Assembly: GCF_010120715.1 (NCBI RefSeq)
Contig: NZ_CP047591.1
Location: 2,604,001-2,668,000 of the forward strand
DNA: 64,000 bases
Reading direction: 5' to 3'
DNA from: Aminipila terrae
GTDB lineage: Bacteria > Bacillota > Clostridia > Peptostreptococcales > Anaerovoracaceae
Shown here: positions 1 through 8,874 of the stretch, piece by piece
How positions within the stretch are numbered: the first letter of the stretch is position 1
Layout of the letters: each line of letters starts with the position of its first letter
The notes under the pieces: model-generated
The model's input: only the letters and a program-made list of their open reading frames with translations
Databases searched by the model: none
What the model was told of the DNA's origin: nothing
Program-made: the position numbers and the translations under genes

Positions 1-1161
1 AGTCAAGACATTGATGGATTTTTATATAAAAGTGATTATCATCTATACAAAGATTACTATGATTCTTTAGATTTAAGCGGGAAGATATATATGATGGATC
101 AATGCGAAAAGAAAATCATAGATGAAATTAAAAAAAATAAAGAATCATTATTAAATAAAGATTATGATTATGCTCAAAATTCTTTAAGTTACGTTTTAAA
201 AATATTATCAGATTTTGATTATGAAGAGGATTCTCGAATGGGAAAACTTTGTAAAAATGCTTTGGAATTTAGGGCGACATATAAAAAATTAGAGGATACA
301 AATTATTTTAAACTTCAAGATGCATTAGTTCAAAGTATATATATATCTGATAGGATAAAGTCTCAAGATGAAAAGTCTTATCTTGATGAATACTATAGTA
401 CAAGTTATGATTACAATGAATTTGGTATTTATTCTACAGAGGATTGGGAAGGGGTTATTGAAAGTAGTGAACCACTAAAAAAAGGAGCCATGGAGGAAGT
501 TTATCTTAAAAAAAACGGACAAACGTCAGTTATTGATGATTCTGGATTTGAATCCACTTATAATAAGTATGAAATTATACCCGAAGAAGAAGTTAATACA
601 TATCTTTCATCATCTCAAGAAATAGAGAAGCTAACCAGTGAGTTAGATAACTATATGTCAAAATTTTTATTGATTTCAAAGGTGATTACAATACCGTCTG
701 ATACGAATACTTCCAATAAGGCTAAAGAAAATGAACTTATTAATTCCAATAGTACTAAAGAAGATAGTAACACTGATTATGGTGAAGAAGAGAGTTATAT
801 ACAAGGGTGGGACGATGATATTAAACGGATAGAAGACAATATGGGTGATAAGACATTTGTAGTATCTGATGTTATAATGGCAGATCCTTATAGTGCTGGA
901 TCAATAAGTACAAGTAATGAACTTTCTTTTGAGCTATTGGTATATAGAAACTTAGATAGTGACTCTTTATATTTTGTAAGTTCTTTAAATGGTGAAGATG
1001 TTTTCTTCGTCAAATCATTTACATATACGGGGGCAAATATATACGTAACGCTTGAAGATTTTAATGGAATAGAATCTAGTCTTATATTTGATACAGAAAC
1101 CCAAGAGTGTACAATTACATCTGGTGGCACAACAGATACATATGTTGCCATAGGGTATTAG
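1..1161 (+). CDS. hypothetical protein, 5' end outside window
   Basis: The frame is open from base 1, with no stop before the first ATG at 91 and only a weak GGGAAG upstream of that ATG. The gene therefore probably starts before the window, and at least 386 codons are visible. The protein is strongly acidic and rich in Asp, Glu, Ser, Asn and Tyr. It has a charged N-terminal half with helical, coiled-coil-like character, a low-complexity linker rich in Asn/Ser/Glu (about residues 240-290 of the visible part), and a C-terminal segment of alternating beta-type residues ending at TAG 1159-1161. I recognise no catalytic motif. Clostridial surface or lipoprotein-like proteins often have this composition, but the N-terminus that would show a signal peptide is missing. 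Function unknown. Confidence 0.6.
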   Translation, partial: SQDIDGFLYKSDYHLYKDYYDSLDLSGKIYMMDQCEKKIIDEIKKNKESLLNKDYDYAQNSLSYVLKILSDFDYEEDSRMGKLCKNALEFRATYKKLEDTNYFKLQDALVQSIYISDRIKSQDEKSYLDEYYSTSYDYNEFGIYSTEDWEGVIESSEPLKKGAMEEVYLKKNGQTSVIDDSGFESTYNKYEIIPEEEVNTYLSSSQEIEKLTSELDNYMSKFLLISKVITIPSDTNTSNKAKENELINSNSTKEDSNTDYGEEESYIQGWDDDIKRIEDNMGDKTFVVSDVIMADPYSAGSISTSNELSFELLVYRNLDSDSLYFVSSLNGEDVFFVKSFTYTGANIYVTLEDFNGIESSLIFDTETQECTITSGGTTDTYVAIGY

Positions 1162-1177
1162 TATTAAAGAGGGAAAA

Positions 1178-1381
1178 TTGTTAAAATTTTATGAAGGGTA
1201 TAAAGATAGTCAAGAATGTGTTACTTTAATAGTGGACCACTTTTTAGGTGATTTTTACTTGGAAAGGGTCCACTATTTATTTATACCTTCTTTTTTCTAT
1301 CTAACTCCCAAAGAAATTATACAATTAGAAAATCCTGAGCTTAATAATAAATTTGGAAATTTTATTAAAACTGAAAATTAG
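1178..1381 (+). CDS. doubtful small ORF (67 codons, TTG start)
   Basis: A short open frame starts at TTG 1178, 7 bp after an AGAGGG sequence that could serve as a ribosome binding site. The product is hydrophobic and aromatic-rich and resembles nothing I know. The frame runs across a perfect 10-bp inverted repeat (1229-1238 / 1267-1276), which suggests it may be part of a decayed mobile element and not a gene. Low confidence. Confidence 0.2.
   Translation: MLKFYEGYKDSQECVTLIVDHFLGDFYLERVHYLFIPSFFYLTPKEIIQLENPELNNKFGNFIKTEN
1229..1276. repeat. 10-bp perfect inverted repeat
   Basis: The arms ATAGTGGACC (1229-1238) and GGTCCACTAT (1267-1276) are separated by 28 bp. No U-tract follows immediately, so a simple terminator is not obvious. 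It may be a remnant end of an insertion element, but no transposase is adjacent. Confidence 0.4.
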
Positions 1382-1802
1382 AGTTTACAACAATTGTACA
1401 ACTTCATGGTGACTTGCAACTATATAATGACTTTATTATAAATCAATCTCCAAAGGTATGGGGAATGATATTATATTTCAAATAGTGTGCTGTTATCCAA
1501 ATAAGTAGGATTTTTTATAGGCAAGGTAGAAAAAAGTTTAATAAATGTTGAATGCTGTCAAATTTTGTCGAATGTTGTGTGCAAAAACATAGTAGCATAT
1601 GGTGAACATTGGAAATATGTAAGTTATAATAAAGATATTGAAACTAATAACTAGTAAAAGAATATGCTATTGGAGTAATAAAAATATATTAGAATCCCAA
1701 AATGTGTCATCATCTTAAGTAAAATAGAATGAAGGAACATAAGTGGAGGAATTTTAATGAAAATGTAACAGATTTTACTTCCAACGGTTATAAATATTAT
1801 GT

Positions 1803-1920
1803 ACGGATTTATTCATTAATGGAGAAAAAGTTTTAATGGATGTAAAAGCTCAAGTTATAAATGGTTAAACAATGATTCCGCTTCGATTTGTGGCAGAGAA
1901 TTTAGGAAGAATGGTAATTA
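1803..1920 (+). pseudogene. remnant of a copper amine oxidase N-terminal-like domain (PF07833 type)
   Basis: Reading from 1803 gives a short stretch with ING...VLMDVKAQVING, one in-frame TAA, and then TMIPLRFVAENLG. The tail NG-x-TM-x-PLRF-x-AE-x-LG is the hallmark of the copper amine oxidase N-terminal-like domain, a repeat common in surface proteins of Clostridia. The TAA lies where the family has Arg (NGRTMVPLRF). The frame is closed on both sides, so only about 40 codons survive. The rest of 1382-1993 is AT-rich DNA without a readable gene. Confidence 0.55.
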
Positions 1921-1993
1921 TTATAATACAAAGAATCTTTTTTATCACTCTTTTATATTTGAATTATATTTTTGAAAGTATGGAGGTAGGAAA

Positions 1994-2671
1994 ATGGCTG
2001 TGAATAGCTTGCATTTTATGAAATTTCACATGAGTGAACCATGGTCCATAAAAGATTTATGTGAAAAGATTTTTAATTCATTAAGTGAAGAAGGGGAGAG
2101 GTTTATTTTAAATGAAGAGACAGCTTCAATCATTGATGGCTATTATGTAACTTATTTCTATGCCAAAGAAATGATTTATAATGAAGACATAAACTCTTTA
2201 GAGACTATTGTAGTTAAAAAAAGCCTAGTAATTCCTTTTTCTATTGACTTAAAAAATCAAATTATTGACGTTTGGAGTAGTAAGTCTAATGCAAATAAAT
2301 TAGTTACTCAACTTGGAATTAGATTAGATCATAAAGTTAGCATAGAATCAATTGATATTAACCTTGAAAACATTGCCAATGATCTTCAAGGGAGGAATAT
2401 AAAAATAGGAAGAATTAAAATCCAAAATTTTTTAATTGAAAAAGATATTGTCGCAAATTGTACATTTGACTTATCAAATCATAATAATCCAAGCAATACA
2501 TTAAAGAAATATTCTAAGGATTTAGTTCAGATGGCGATTATAATATCTGAAGAACAAAATGAAGTAGTATCTATGATGATATATAAGAGTGGCAGTGTGG
2601 TAGTTTATAAATCAAAAGAAGAGATTTCATTGAAAACGTTAGAACTCGTTAGAAAAATTTGTGTAAGATAG
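1994..2671 (+). CDS. hypothetical protein, first gene of a nuclease-containing cassette
   Basis: 225 codons. The start ATG 1994 follows a strong GGAGGTAGGAAA site. The product is soluble, with no membrane segment, and has mixed alpha/beta composition; I recognise no motif. It ends 10 bp before the PD-(D/E)XK-like gene at 2682, whose own ribosome binding site overlaps this gene's stop, so the two are very probably co-transcribed. The next gene (3669) continues the same orientation after 37 bp. Base composition is as AT-rich as its neighbours and clearly more so than the core genes in the right half of the window. Its place in the cassette suggests a partner or regulator of the nuclease-like protein, but that is inference from position only. 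Confidence 0.7.
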   Translation: MAVNSLHFMKFHMSEPWSIKDLCEKIFNSLSEEGERFILNEETASIIDGYYVTYFYAKEMIYNEDINSLETIVVKKSLVIPFSIDLKNQIIDVWSSKSNANKLVTQLGIRLDHKVSIESIDINLENIANDLQGRNIKIGRIKIQNFLIEKDIVANCTFDLSNHNNPSNTLKKYSKDLVQMAIIISEEQNEVVSMMIYKSGSVVVYKSKEEISLKTLELVRKICVR

Positions 2672-2681
2672 GAGAAAATAT

Positions 2682-3631
2682 ATGGGCGAGCAGGCTAAAA
2701 AAATAGGGGATAAATTGGAAGGATTCGGTGAGAAGATTTATGAACGGTTCAATTGGGAAGAACTAACTAGAGATCAGGAAATTAAATGCACGAAAAGTAG
2801 CCATAGAACGGAAAAAGGAAATCCTAAAAAGACTCATGGGATAGATCTATACCATAAATGCTTAGATCCGTATAAAAACCAGTATATATCAATAATTACA
2901 GAATGTAAGAATTATAAATGGGAAGCAATAAATCAAAAGAGTATACAAACGTGGTTTGAACAGCTTGAATGGACTATGGAGTGTGCCCAAAATGCGGAAG
3001 AGTTGCTAGAATATAATAAAAATGTGATGTACATAAAAACGGGATATTACTTATTCATGCGAATGATGGGAACTATGATGATCTTGCGTTTAGAGAATAC
3101 TTAAGAAGTTTAAAATATAAAAATAAAAGAAATCCATTAAATATATTTGTTGCAGGAAATAAAGAAATTGAAAAATGGGATGCTATGTTTTCTTTCATTG
3201 AGTCTAAATTTAATAAAGAAAATAGCGAATTTAACTTTTACTATCCAAGCATAATGAATTCTAAGCTGATTCTGATGCCACAAATTTCATTAACTCATTT
3301 GTTTTCTAGTTTTGTTTTTGCAGAGTATAAAGAAGAAGTTACCATCACGGAACATGTTAGAAAGATTACAGAACTAAAAACTAAAAAAGTAGTATTTTCT
3401 TTTGATTCCTTGATAGATCAATCTTTTCCATATTTGTTTAGTATGTTTAAAGCTCTACAAATGGAAAATGCAGATGAATATATTTTTTGTTTTTTCCCAG
3501 AAACACCAGAGGATGTAAATCTTGTTAATCAAAAATTTATTTTGTATGCAAAAGAAGAATTGTTTGATATTGATAAAATTAAAATTGAGTTTTTGAGGAA
3601 TCCTAGAATATCACCAGTAAATAACATTTAA
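2682..3631 (+). CDS. PD-(D/E)XK nuclease-like protein, frame interrupted near 3045-3048
   Basis: Two open frames (2682-3104 and 3185-3631) join into one protein of about 316 residues if one T is added in the ATATTAC run at 3044-3050. The joined reading continues as ...YIKTGYLLIHANDGNYDDLAF, with no stop before 3631. The N-terminal part has HGIDLY (Asp55) and, 18 residues later, ECK (Glu74, Lys76), the spacing D-x18-E-x-K expected of a PD-(D/E)XK nuclease core. A charged helical N-terminus precedes it. The start ATG 2682 has a GGAG site at 2671-2674. It lies between two unknown genes in a tight operon. The architecture recalls two-gene anti-phage systems whose first component is such a nuclease (for example GAPS4), but I cannot confirm homology. 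Either a sequencing indel or a real inactivating mutation explains the break. Confidence 0.6.
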
Positions 3632-3668
3632 TTCATAATTTATTATCAGTAAGGAGAGAAGAGGTATT

Positions 3669-4757
3669 ATGATAAAATCGTTTGCGCCAAATAGTCAAAT
3701 TAAAATGATAATTTCTGAAAAAGAAATTTCAACAACACAGATTAAATGGTTTTTAAGTCAAAAAGGAATTTTTTCTATGGTGCAAAACTCAGAAGAGCTA
3801 TCGAATGAGATATATCCTATATTTTTTGGATGCAGTGATATAGAAAAATTGCAAGAAATGCTACAAAGTGATAAGAATTATCAAAAATCTTCAATTATGA
3901 TTTTAGAACCTTGTGAAAAAGACATGGGAATAAATGAATTTCAAGATTTTATCACGGATGAGCTAAATAGATATAAGAGCAAAAATGAAAAATATCGAAT
4001 TGAGTCTGTACAGAAAAATAAAGAGGGAAATATTCTTTTTAAAATTCTTTATACCAAAAAAGTAAAAGGCAAAATAGAGCTGTTAAAAGATAAAGTTAAA
4101 GAAATAAATGTTAAAATTGAAAAAAGAAGCTTAGATAATAAATTAATTGTTGATATTAGACAAAATGACAATTCAGATTTGAAGGAATTAGACATATTTA
4201 TACATCAATTGAGTTTTGGCGAGAATAAAGAAAATCTTTTTAATGTTGAATATATTACTTTAGATAAGTTAAATAATGATAATAAAATTAAATTTTTTGA
4301 TGATTTAATTGCTTATAAATATAAAGAGTGGAGACTTGAAGATATAAAAGGGGTAGATGTAAATAAAACTGAAAACTTAGACGAAGATGAAGATGGAGAA
4401 GAAAGTATAACGAAAGATGAGTTGGCTGGAATAAATAGTGCAGTATTTAAGGGTAATAGTATTCGAGAAACTGGAATAGTTCAAAAATTTCTAAAGCAAG
4501 GCTTCTATTTTACCTCCATGAAATTTAAATATGAATATCAGAGTAGTTTTGAAAGTTTTGTAATTGATGTTAATTTTAAAAGCACAGAAAATATAAAAAT
4601 TGAAATAATTAAAACTTATGATAAAGATGATCACATTGATAGAGATTTAATTTGCGTGCTCCCTTTTAGCAAACAAGAAGAAATCCTTGTAGCATTTCAA
4701 AATGTTGCATATGAAATATATAATAACTTATTAGAAAGTCAAGGACAAAATATTTAG
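3669..4757 (+). CDS. hypothetical protein, third gene of the nuclease-like cassette
   Basis: 362 codons. The start ATG 3669 lies 5 bp after the AAGGAGAGAAGAGG region. The N-terminal 80 residues have the pattern of a small alpha/beta or winged-helix-like domain (IKMIISEKEIS...FLSQKGIF). A very acidic linker, NLDEDEDGEE, follows at about residues 237-246. The C-terminal third is a beta-rich domain. No catalytic motif is recognised. It is the last gene of the three-gene cassette, 37 bp after the nuclease-like gene, and is followed by a gene-free stretch. I infer that it is the obligate partner of the PD-(D/E)XK-like protein, perhaps a sensor. The relation to a named defence family should be tested by profile search. 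Confidence 0.65.
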   Translation: MIKSFAPNSQIKMIISEKEISTTQIKWFLSQKGIFSMVQNSEELSNEIYPIFFGCSDIEKLQEMLQSDKNYQKSSIMILEPCEKDMGINEFQDFITDELNRYKSKNEKYRIESVQKNKEGNILFKILYTKKVKGKIELLKDKVKEINVKIEKRSLDNKLIVDIRQNDNSDLKELDIFIHQLSFGENKENLFNVEYITLDKLNNDNKIKFFDDLIAYKYKEWRLEDIKGVDVNKTENLDEDEDGEESITKDELAGINSAVFKGNSIRETGIVQKFLKQGFYFTSMKFKYEYQSSFESFVIDVNFKSTENIKIEIIKTYDKDDHIDRDLICVLPFSKQEEILVAFQNVAYEIYNNLLESQGQNI

Positions 4758-4853
4758 AAACTTCAACAGAAATGCTGCTATTTTATATAATGGTAGCCTA
4801 AATGGTGGAGAGATATTAAGAAAAATGTTGCAGCAAGTTCGACCTAGCTGATT

Positions 4854-4903
4854 TAATCGGCTAACTCTAGTTCTAGAGTGAAATAATTCTAACCACTTTT
4901 CTA
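4854..4903. repeat. 50-bp repeat, copy A
   Basis: About 50 bp starting TAATCGGCTAACTCTAG is repeated at 8003-8052 with only a few differences. Both copies contain a short hairpin (CTCTAG-tt-CTAGAG here, CTCTAA-tt-TTAGAG in copy B) whose arms changed together. On the minus strand both copies also read as the same peptide core, EKWLELFHS..R.SRL, so they may be two remnants of one protein-coding element. The copies flank the DUF262 region. Confidence 0.6.
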
Positions 4904-4946
4904 ATTAAATGAAGTTTAATTAAATCGACTAAGGAGATATATTTAT

Positions 4947-6675
4947 ATGATGCAGTTTTCACAAAAAAGCATAAAAGGTTTATTTGATAGTTCGGAGAAA
5001 ATGATGATAATTCCGGTTTATCAAAGAGCTTATTCCTGGGATGAAAAGGAAAGAAAAGTATTCCTAGAAGATCTAAAAGAACAACAAGCGGGTGGAAACA
5101 TTTATTGCTATGGTAATTTACTTCTAGAAACAATACAAAAGATTCTGAGTACGAAATTATTGATGGGCAACAAAGACTCACTACTGTCACTATATTTGTG
5201 AGAGCTTTATTGAACGTTTTACATAGTAGATTAGATAAGGAACCTGAAATTGTAAGGCAAGTAAATTTCAAGAAAAAAGAAAAAATTTACTTTAAAGATG
5301 ATGGTGTAATTAAACTTAGGCCTGTTGATTATGATAGAGGATGCTATGATACACTAATTGTAGAAAATAAGGATGAATATAGCATTTCTACGCCATCACA
5401 AAAAAGAATGAGGGATGCAAAGGAGTATTTTACAAAAGAATTATCACTTATACAAACTAAAGAGTTAATAAAAATATTTTCAATATTAGAAGAGGCGCAG
5501 GTAAATTGTATAGAACTAGAAGGAAAAAAGGATTCTGCGTTAATGTTTGAATTACAAAATAATAGAGGGAAGGAACTCTCTGATTTAGAAAAACTGAAAT
5601 CTTTTTTATGTATCAACTCTATGTAGTAAGTAATATAAAAGAAACTGACTCTAACATTGAATATGTTGCAAACAAATTCGACCCAATATATAGGCTTATA
5701 AATGATCTTAAGGAGAATAATGAATCTGAAGATGTAAGAGAATTAACTGAGGATAGAATTTTCATGTACCATTGTTATGCATATACAGCTAAAGGTTTTG
5801 GATATAGAAGTATTGCTGATATAGCAGATGAATACAAGAAAATAAAGTCAGATAGAGTAAAATGGATTAAAGATTTCACTGATGAGTTACATACAACCTT
5901 TTCAAACATGAAATTTTTACAAGGGATTAATAATAAATACTTAATGAAGCTTAATCAAATTGGTATGCCTTATTTTGTGTATGCATTTATAATTAAAGGT
6001 TTAAAATATTTCAAGGAAGATTCTTCAAAATTAGAGCAGCTTTTTAAGACAATGGAGATCTTAAGTTTTAGGTATAAACTTATAAACAGTAGATCGGATA
6101 TTGTTAGTAAGCTATATCCAGCACTCAGAAATTTTAAAGGTAATGTTATTGAATTAAATTCAGAAATAAAAAAGACATTAAATGATAACTGGTATTGGAG
6201 CGATGACAGAATAGAGGAATACTTAAATAGTAATATGTATGAAAACAAAATGATCAATTATGTGCTTTGGGAATATGAACATAGTATTCAACTTAAAGGT
6301 TATGACACTAATAAAATTAAAATAGAAAAAGAGCAAATTGAACATATTTCCCCTAAAACCCCTGACGAAGGATGGATTGCGTCTGGATATGAAGTTGATA
6401 AGAATAATATGTATTCAGAGCAATTCATAGAAGACTGGTTAAATTCACTGGGAAACCTTATGCTTATTTCGGGGTCGCATAATGCATCCATTGGAAATAA
6501 ACCTTTTGCAGAAAAATTAAAAACTTATAAGAGTAATCCAGTCTTAAAACAGCAAGAAGAAATTGTGACTTTTTTGAATGAAACAAGAAAGAAACCAAAA
6601 TGGGATTCTCATGCAATTGAAAAAAGGCATGAAAAAATATTGGAATTTGCGATAAATAGGTGGAGTTTTGATTAA
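4947..6675 (+). CDS. DUF262/DUF1524 protein, GmrSD-type modification-dependent restriction enzyme, two frame interruptions
   Basis: Three consecutive frames (4947-5201, 5198-5626, 5608-6675) merge into one protein of about 576 residues if one A is added to the A4 run at 5137-5140 and one T to the T6 run at 5602-5607. The N-terminal DUF262 domain shows IPVYQRAYSW (residues 22-31), and the restored frame shows the nucleotide-binding motif IIDGQQRLTT. The C-terminal DUF1524 domain has the HNH-like motif IEHISPKTP followed by SLGNLMLISGSHN. Proteins of this architecture bind NTPs and cut DNA carrying modified cytosines; GmrSD acts on glucosylated hydroxymethylcytosine of T-even phages. The start ATG has an AAGGAGATA site. 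It stands alone, next to a probable defence cassette. The target specificity of this member is unknown. Confidence 0.75.
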
Positions 6676-6860
6676 AAAAGGAGTAATGACAAACTTATAA
6701 AGGTAATTTTCACAGATTAAAACTGATGCTATTGATTTGCATTGAAAAGTATTTATTGTAGATGGTAACAATGAAATTAGTCATGAAGCCCTTGAGACAT
6801 TGAGAACTTATAATCTTATATAACAATGTTTTCAAATAGTATAGGAGTGGTGATGGAAAT

Positions 6861-7214
6861 ATGAAAATAACAAATGAAATGACTCATAGAGCCTATGAAA
6901 TTGTAAAAATGGTTTATCATGGAGCTATAGGATGAAATGAGGGGAAATATAAGATAGCAGATGAAACTGGAATGAATGTGAGTTCGTCAGGAGACTATAT
7001 TTCTAGTTTCCTTTCTATGATGGAGGGTCAACGATATACACGTACTTTCAATTCTTATGCGACTCGTTATATACTAGAAAATATAAAGAAAGATTATGGG
7101 GACAAGCAGTTTCAAAAGGCATTAGAAGCGGTTCAAGAGCACGGCAACTATTATAATGGATTAAATAATGGAAATTTAAGAAGCATACAAAATATAATAA
7201 ATGAGTTAAGATAA
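6861..7214 (+). pseudogene. small conserved ORF interrupted by an in-frame TGA
   Basis: Reading from ATG 6861, preceded by GGAGTGGTGATGG, gives MKITNEMTHRAYEIVKMVYH and then TGA at codon 25. The same frame continues through 6972-7214 to a normal stop, 117 codons in all. The N-terminal pattern and the later ATRYILENI...YGDKQFQKALEAVQEHGNYY match a small domain I have seen attached to HNH/McrA-type endonucleases in Clostridia, so this may be a stand-alone or truncated relative. No frame change is involved, so the TGA reflects a base substitution, unlike the other breaks in this window. A new start at ATG 6972 is possible but has no good ribosome binding site. Confidence 0.5.
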
Positions 7215-7408
7215 AGAAAAGTGAAATGCCGTTTTATTTTGTAGCAATTGGTAGAGGTAGTATAAAAGCAAATAGGATGGGTTAGGATTTAGAACACTCA
7301 TTATTTTATTTTTTTAATGTTAGTACAAAAAATTGATTGCGTGGAAAAAATATAATACAAATACTGTAAAAAGAAAAAACATAATAAATAATATGCGAGG
7401 TAGAATTT

Positions 7409-7855
7409 ATGGTTAAAGAACAAATTATTTTGGCGCTATTAACCTCACTTCTTAGTGGTGGTATTGGATCCGTAGTAGGTTTTTTAATTAGCTCAAATCA
7501 ACGGAGAAAAGATAGAAATGATGAGATAAAATTTTATTCAACCATTTTAAAAAATGATTTAGAGAGCATATGTAATTATTTTTCAAACGAGAGAGGTTCG
7601 GTTAATTTAAGATATTTTGCAGATTGGCAAAAAAATATTGCAAAGTGTGCTTATTTATGTCAAGATGAAGTGGCTCTCCTTTATGAGATATATGATAAAT
7701 GTTTCAATTATTCATACCATTATATCTTAAAGGAGAAAACAGGAAGCGTATGTAAAGACAATATAAACGAATATAAACAACTTAATCAGATATTCGCTGG
7801 AAATAAATATTTGAAGCTTAAAGCAAATTTAATATGCCATGAAACTAAGAAATGA
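7409..7855 (+). CDS. small membrane-anchored hypothetical protein
   Basis: 148 codons, start ATG 7409 after GCGAGGTAG. One N-terminal hydrophobic segment (about residues 5-27, with SLLSGGIGSVVGFLIS) is followed by a positively charged NQRRKDR stop-transfer stretch, so the remaining 110 residues should be cytoplasmic. The soluble part is helical with several Cys and Tyr residues and no known motif. This layout (one TM helix then an alpha-helical domain) is common in small uncharacterised proteins of prophages and defence islands. It stands alone, and the 50-bp repeat B lies 150 bp downstream. Function unknown. Confidence 0.6.
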   Translation: MVKEQIILALLTSLLSGGIGSVVGFLISSNQRRKDRNDEIKFYSTILKNDLESICNYFSNERGSVNLRYFADWQKNIAKCAYLCQDEVALLYEIYDKCFNYSYHYILKEKTGSVCKDNINEYKQLNQIFAGNKYLKLKANLICHETKK

Positions 7856-8002
7856 TATTTCCTAAATAGTTAAAAAATATTAAGTAGTTGATATTCAGTT
7901 GCTTTTATAGTAGTAGCAAGAACATCGTTGGAATTTAGAGTTACCGTTCATGTGGTTACGCCGTAACCGCTGATATAACAGCAATTTTTGAATTCGTTTA
8001 TC

Positions 8003-8052
8003 TAATCGGCTAGCTCTAATTTTAGAGTGAAATAATTCTAACCATTTTTCTA
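8003..8052. repeat. 50-bp repeat, copy B
   Basis: This is the second copy of the repeat at 4854-4903, in direct orientation. On the minus strand the frame here is longer: the region 7895-8131 reads without a stop and contains EKWLELFHSKIRASRL, but the product is not recognised. The copy lies about 130 bp before the partial tRNA at 8183. Confidence 0.6.
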
Positions 8053-8102
8053 ACCAAACTACAAAAAACGTAATAAAGGCTATTTCCGTAGCAAAAATAA
8101 AA

Positions 8103-8142
8103 AAACAGTATAAATGTTGGTAATTCAACATTTATACTGTTT
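8103..8142. terminator. 17-bp perfect palindromic hairpin
   Basis: The arms AAACAGTATAAATGTTG (8103-8119) and CAACATTTATACTGTTT (8126-8142) are separated by GTAATT, with A-rich and T-rich flanks. The shape suits a bidirectional terminator. It could also be an element end, because the partial tRNA begins 40 bp later. Confidence 0.5.
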
Positions 8143-8182
8143 TAAACAAAGGCAAAGTAAGGGCAAAAAAACATATGCACTG

Positions 8183-8229
8183 CCCTCATAACCCGGAGGC
8201 CGTAGGTTCAAGTCCTACTCCCGCAACCA
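8183..8229 (+). other. 3' fragment of initiator tRNA gene (att-like scar, left copy)
   Basis: The fragment begins at the anticodon loop CTCATAA and runs through the variable loop and T-arm (GTAGG-TTCAAGT-CCTAC) to CCCGCAACCA. This matches the 3' half of a bacterial tRNA-fMet. No 5' half (acceptor, D-arm) precedes it, so it is not a functional tRNA. Integrases that target tRNA genes leave exactly this kind of duplicated 3' end. A near-identical copy lies at 18359-18405. Confidence 0.75.
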
Positions 8230-8232
8230 CGT

Positions 8233-8272
8233 AAGTTACTTGCAATTTCAACAATTGCAAGTTTTTTTATTT
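8233..8272 (+). terminator. intrinsic terminator after the tRNA fragment
   Basis: The stem ACTTGCAATT / AATTGCAAGT, with loop TCAAC, is followed by a T7 tract. A degenerate copy of this flank (about 80% identical over 38 bp) appears at 17387-17424 without the tRNA part. Confidence 0.7.
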
Positions 8273-8312
8273 TTTGTAAATTTAGTTTTAAATGCGGGAT
8301 TGGGGACAGACG

Positions 8313-8498
8313 CTATTTGTCTGATTCTGGACTAGATTTAACAATACTTTCTAAGGAATAGCTTTGAGTTAAGGAGATTAAGAATTCTTTGATTTTGGAA
8401 TATTCGTCTGTTTGAACTGGAGAAGAATTTTTATTTGCCTTCTTCTCCAAATGAGAAGCTATATCCTGATTAAATAATTTACAATCAAGTAGATTCTA
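8313..8498 (-). pseudogene. C-terminal remnant of an unidentified protein
   Basis: On the minus strand 61 sense codons run without a stop and end at TAG 8313-8315, just before a GGGGACAGA sequence of the kind often seen beside small REP-associated transposases. The peptide is hydrophilic (EKKANKNSSPVQTDEYSK...). No start or upstream domain is present, because a stop lies at the beginning of the stretch. It is probably debris of a mobile element. The rest of 8271-8874 holds a hairpin (CCCAGTC-taaaa-GACTGGG, 8681-8699) and otherwise nothing I can support. Confidence 0.25.
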
Positions 8499-8874
8499 TG
8501 GAAACATTTTTTAGGTGAGGTATTTAGTATAAAATTAGATTAGAATCACATTTCATGCAGCTGAGACAACATTTCACACGGAAGATATTGACAATATTTA
8601 TTAATGGAATATTATATGTATGGAATTAGCAAGAGAAGCGTTTTATATGCAGAAAGAATTATAGTAATTAACTCAACTTTCCCAGTCTAAAAGACTGGGT
8701 GCACCTAGAAAAATAAATATGATTATGCACACCTAATACCAAATAAGAAGCTACCAATTGTCCTTAAATTAGAAGAGTTCCTTGCTTCAGTCAACAGCAT
8801 AATATAACTAAGAAATACGATTACAGTATCTAACATATTTAGTGATAATACAGTATTTTGAAAGGAGATTTATT

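Noticed and set aside
2682..3631. Programmed frameshifting in the nuclease-like gene
   Set aside because: No slippery heptamer with downstream pseudoknot is visible, and the same kind of single-base loss recurs in unrelated genes of the window.
4873..5271. A 132-codon minus-strand gene
   Set aside because: It is antisense to the DUF262 domain, which carries clear motifs on the plus strand.
8183..8229. A functional tRNA gene at the left scar
   Set aside because: Only the 3' half (anticodon loop to CCA) is present; no matching acceptor 5' strand, D-arm or 5' anticodon stem lies upstream.
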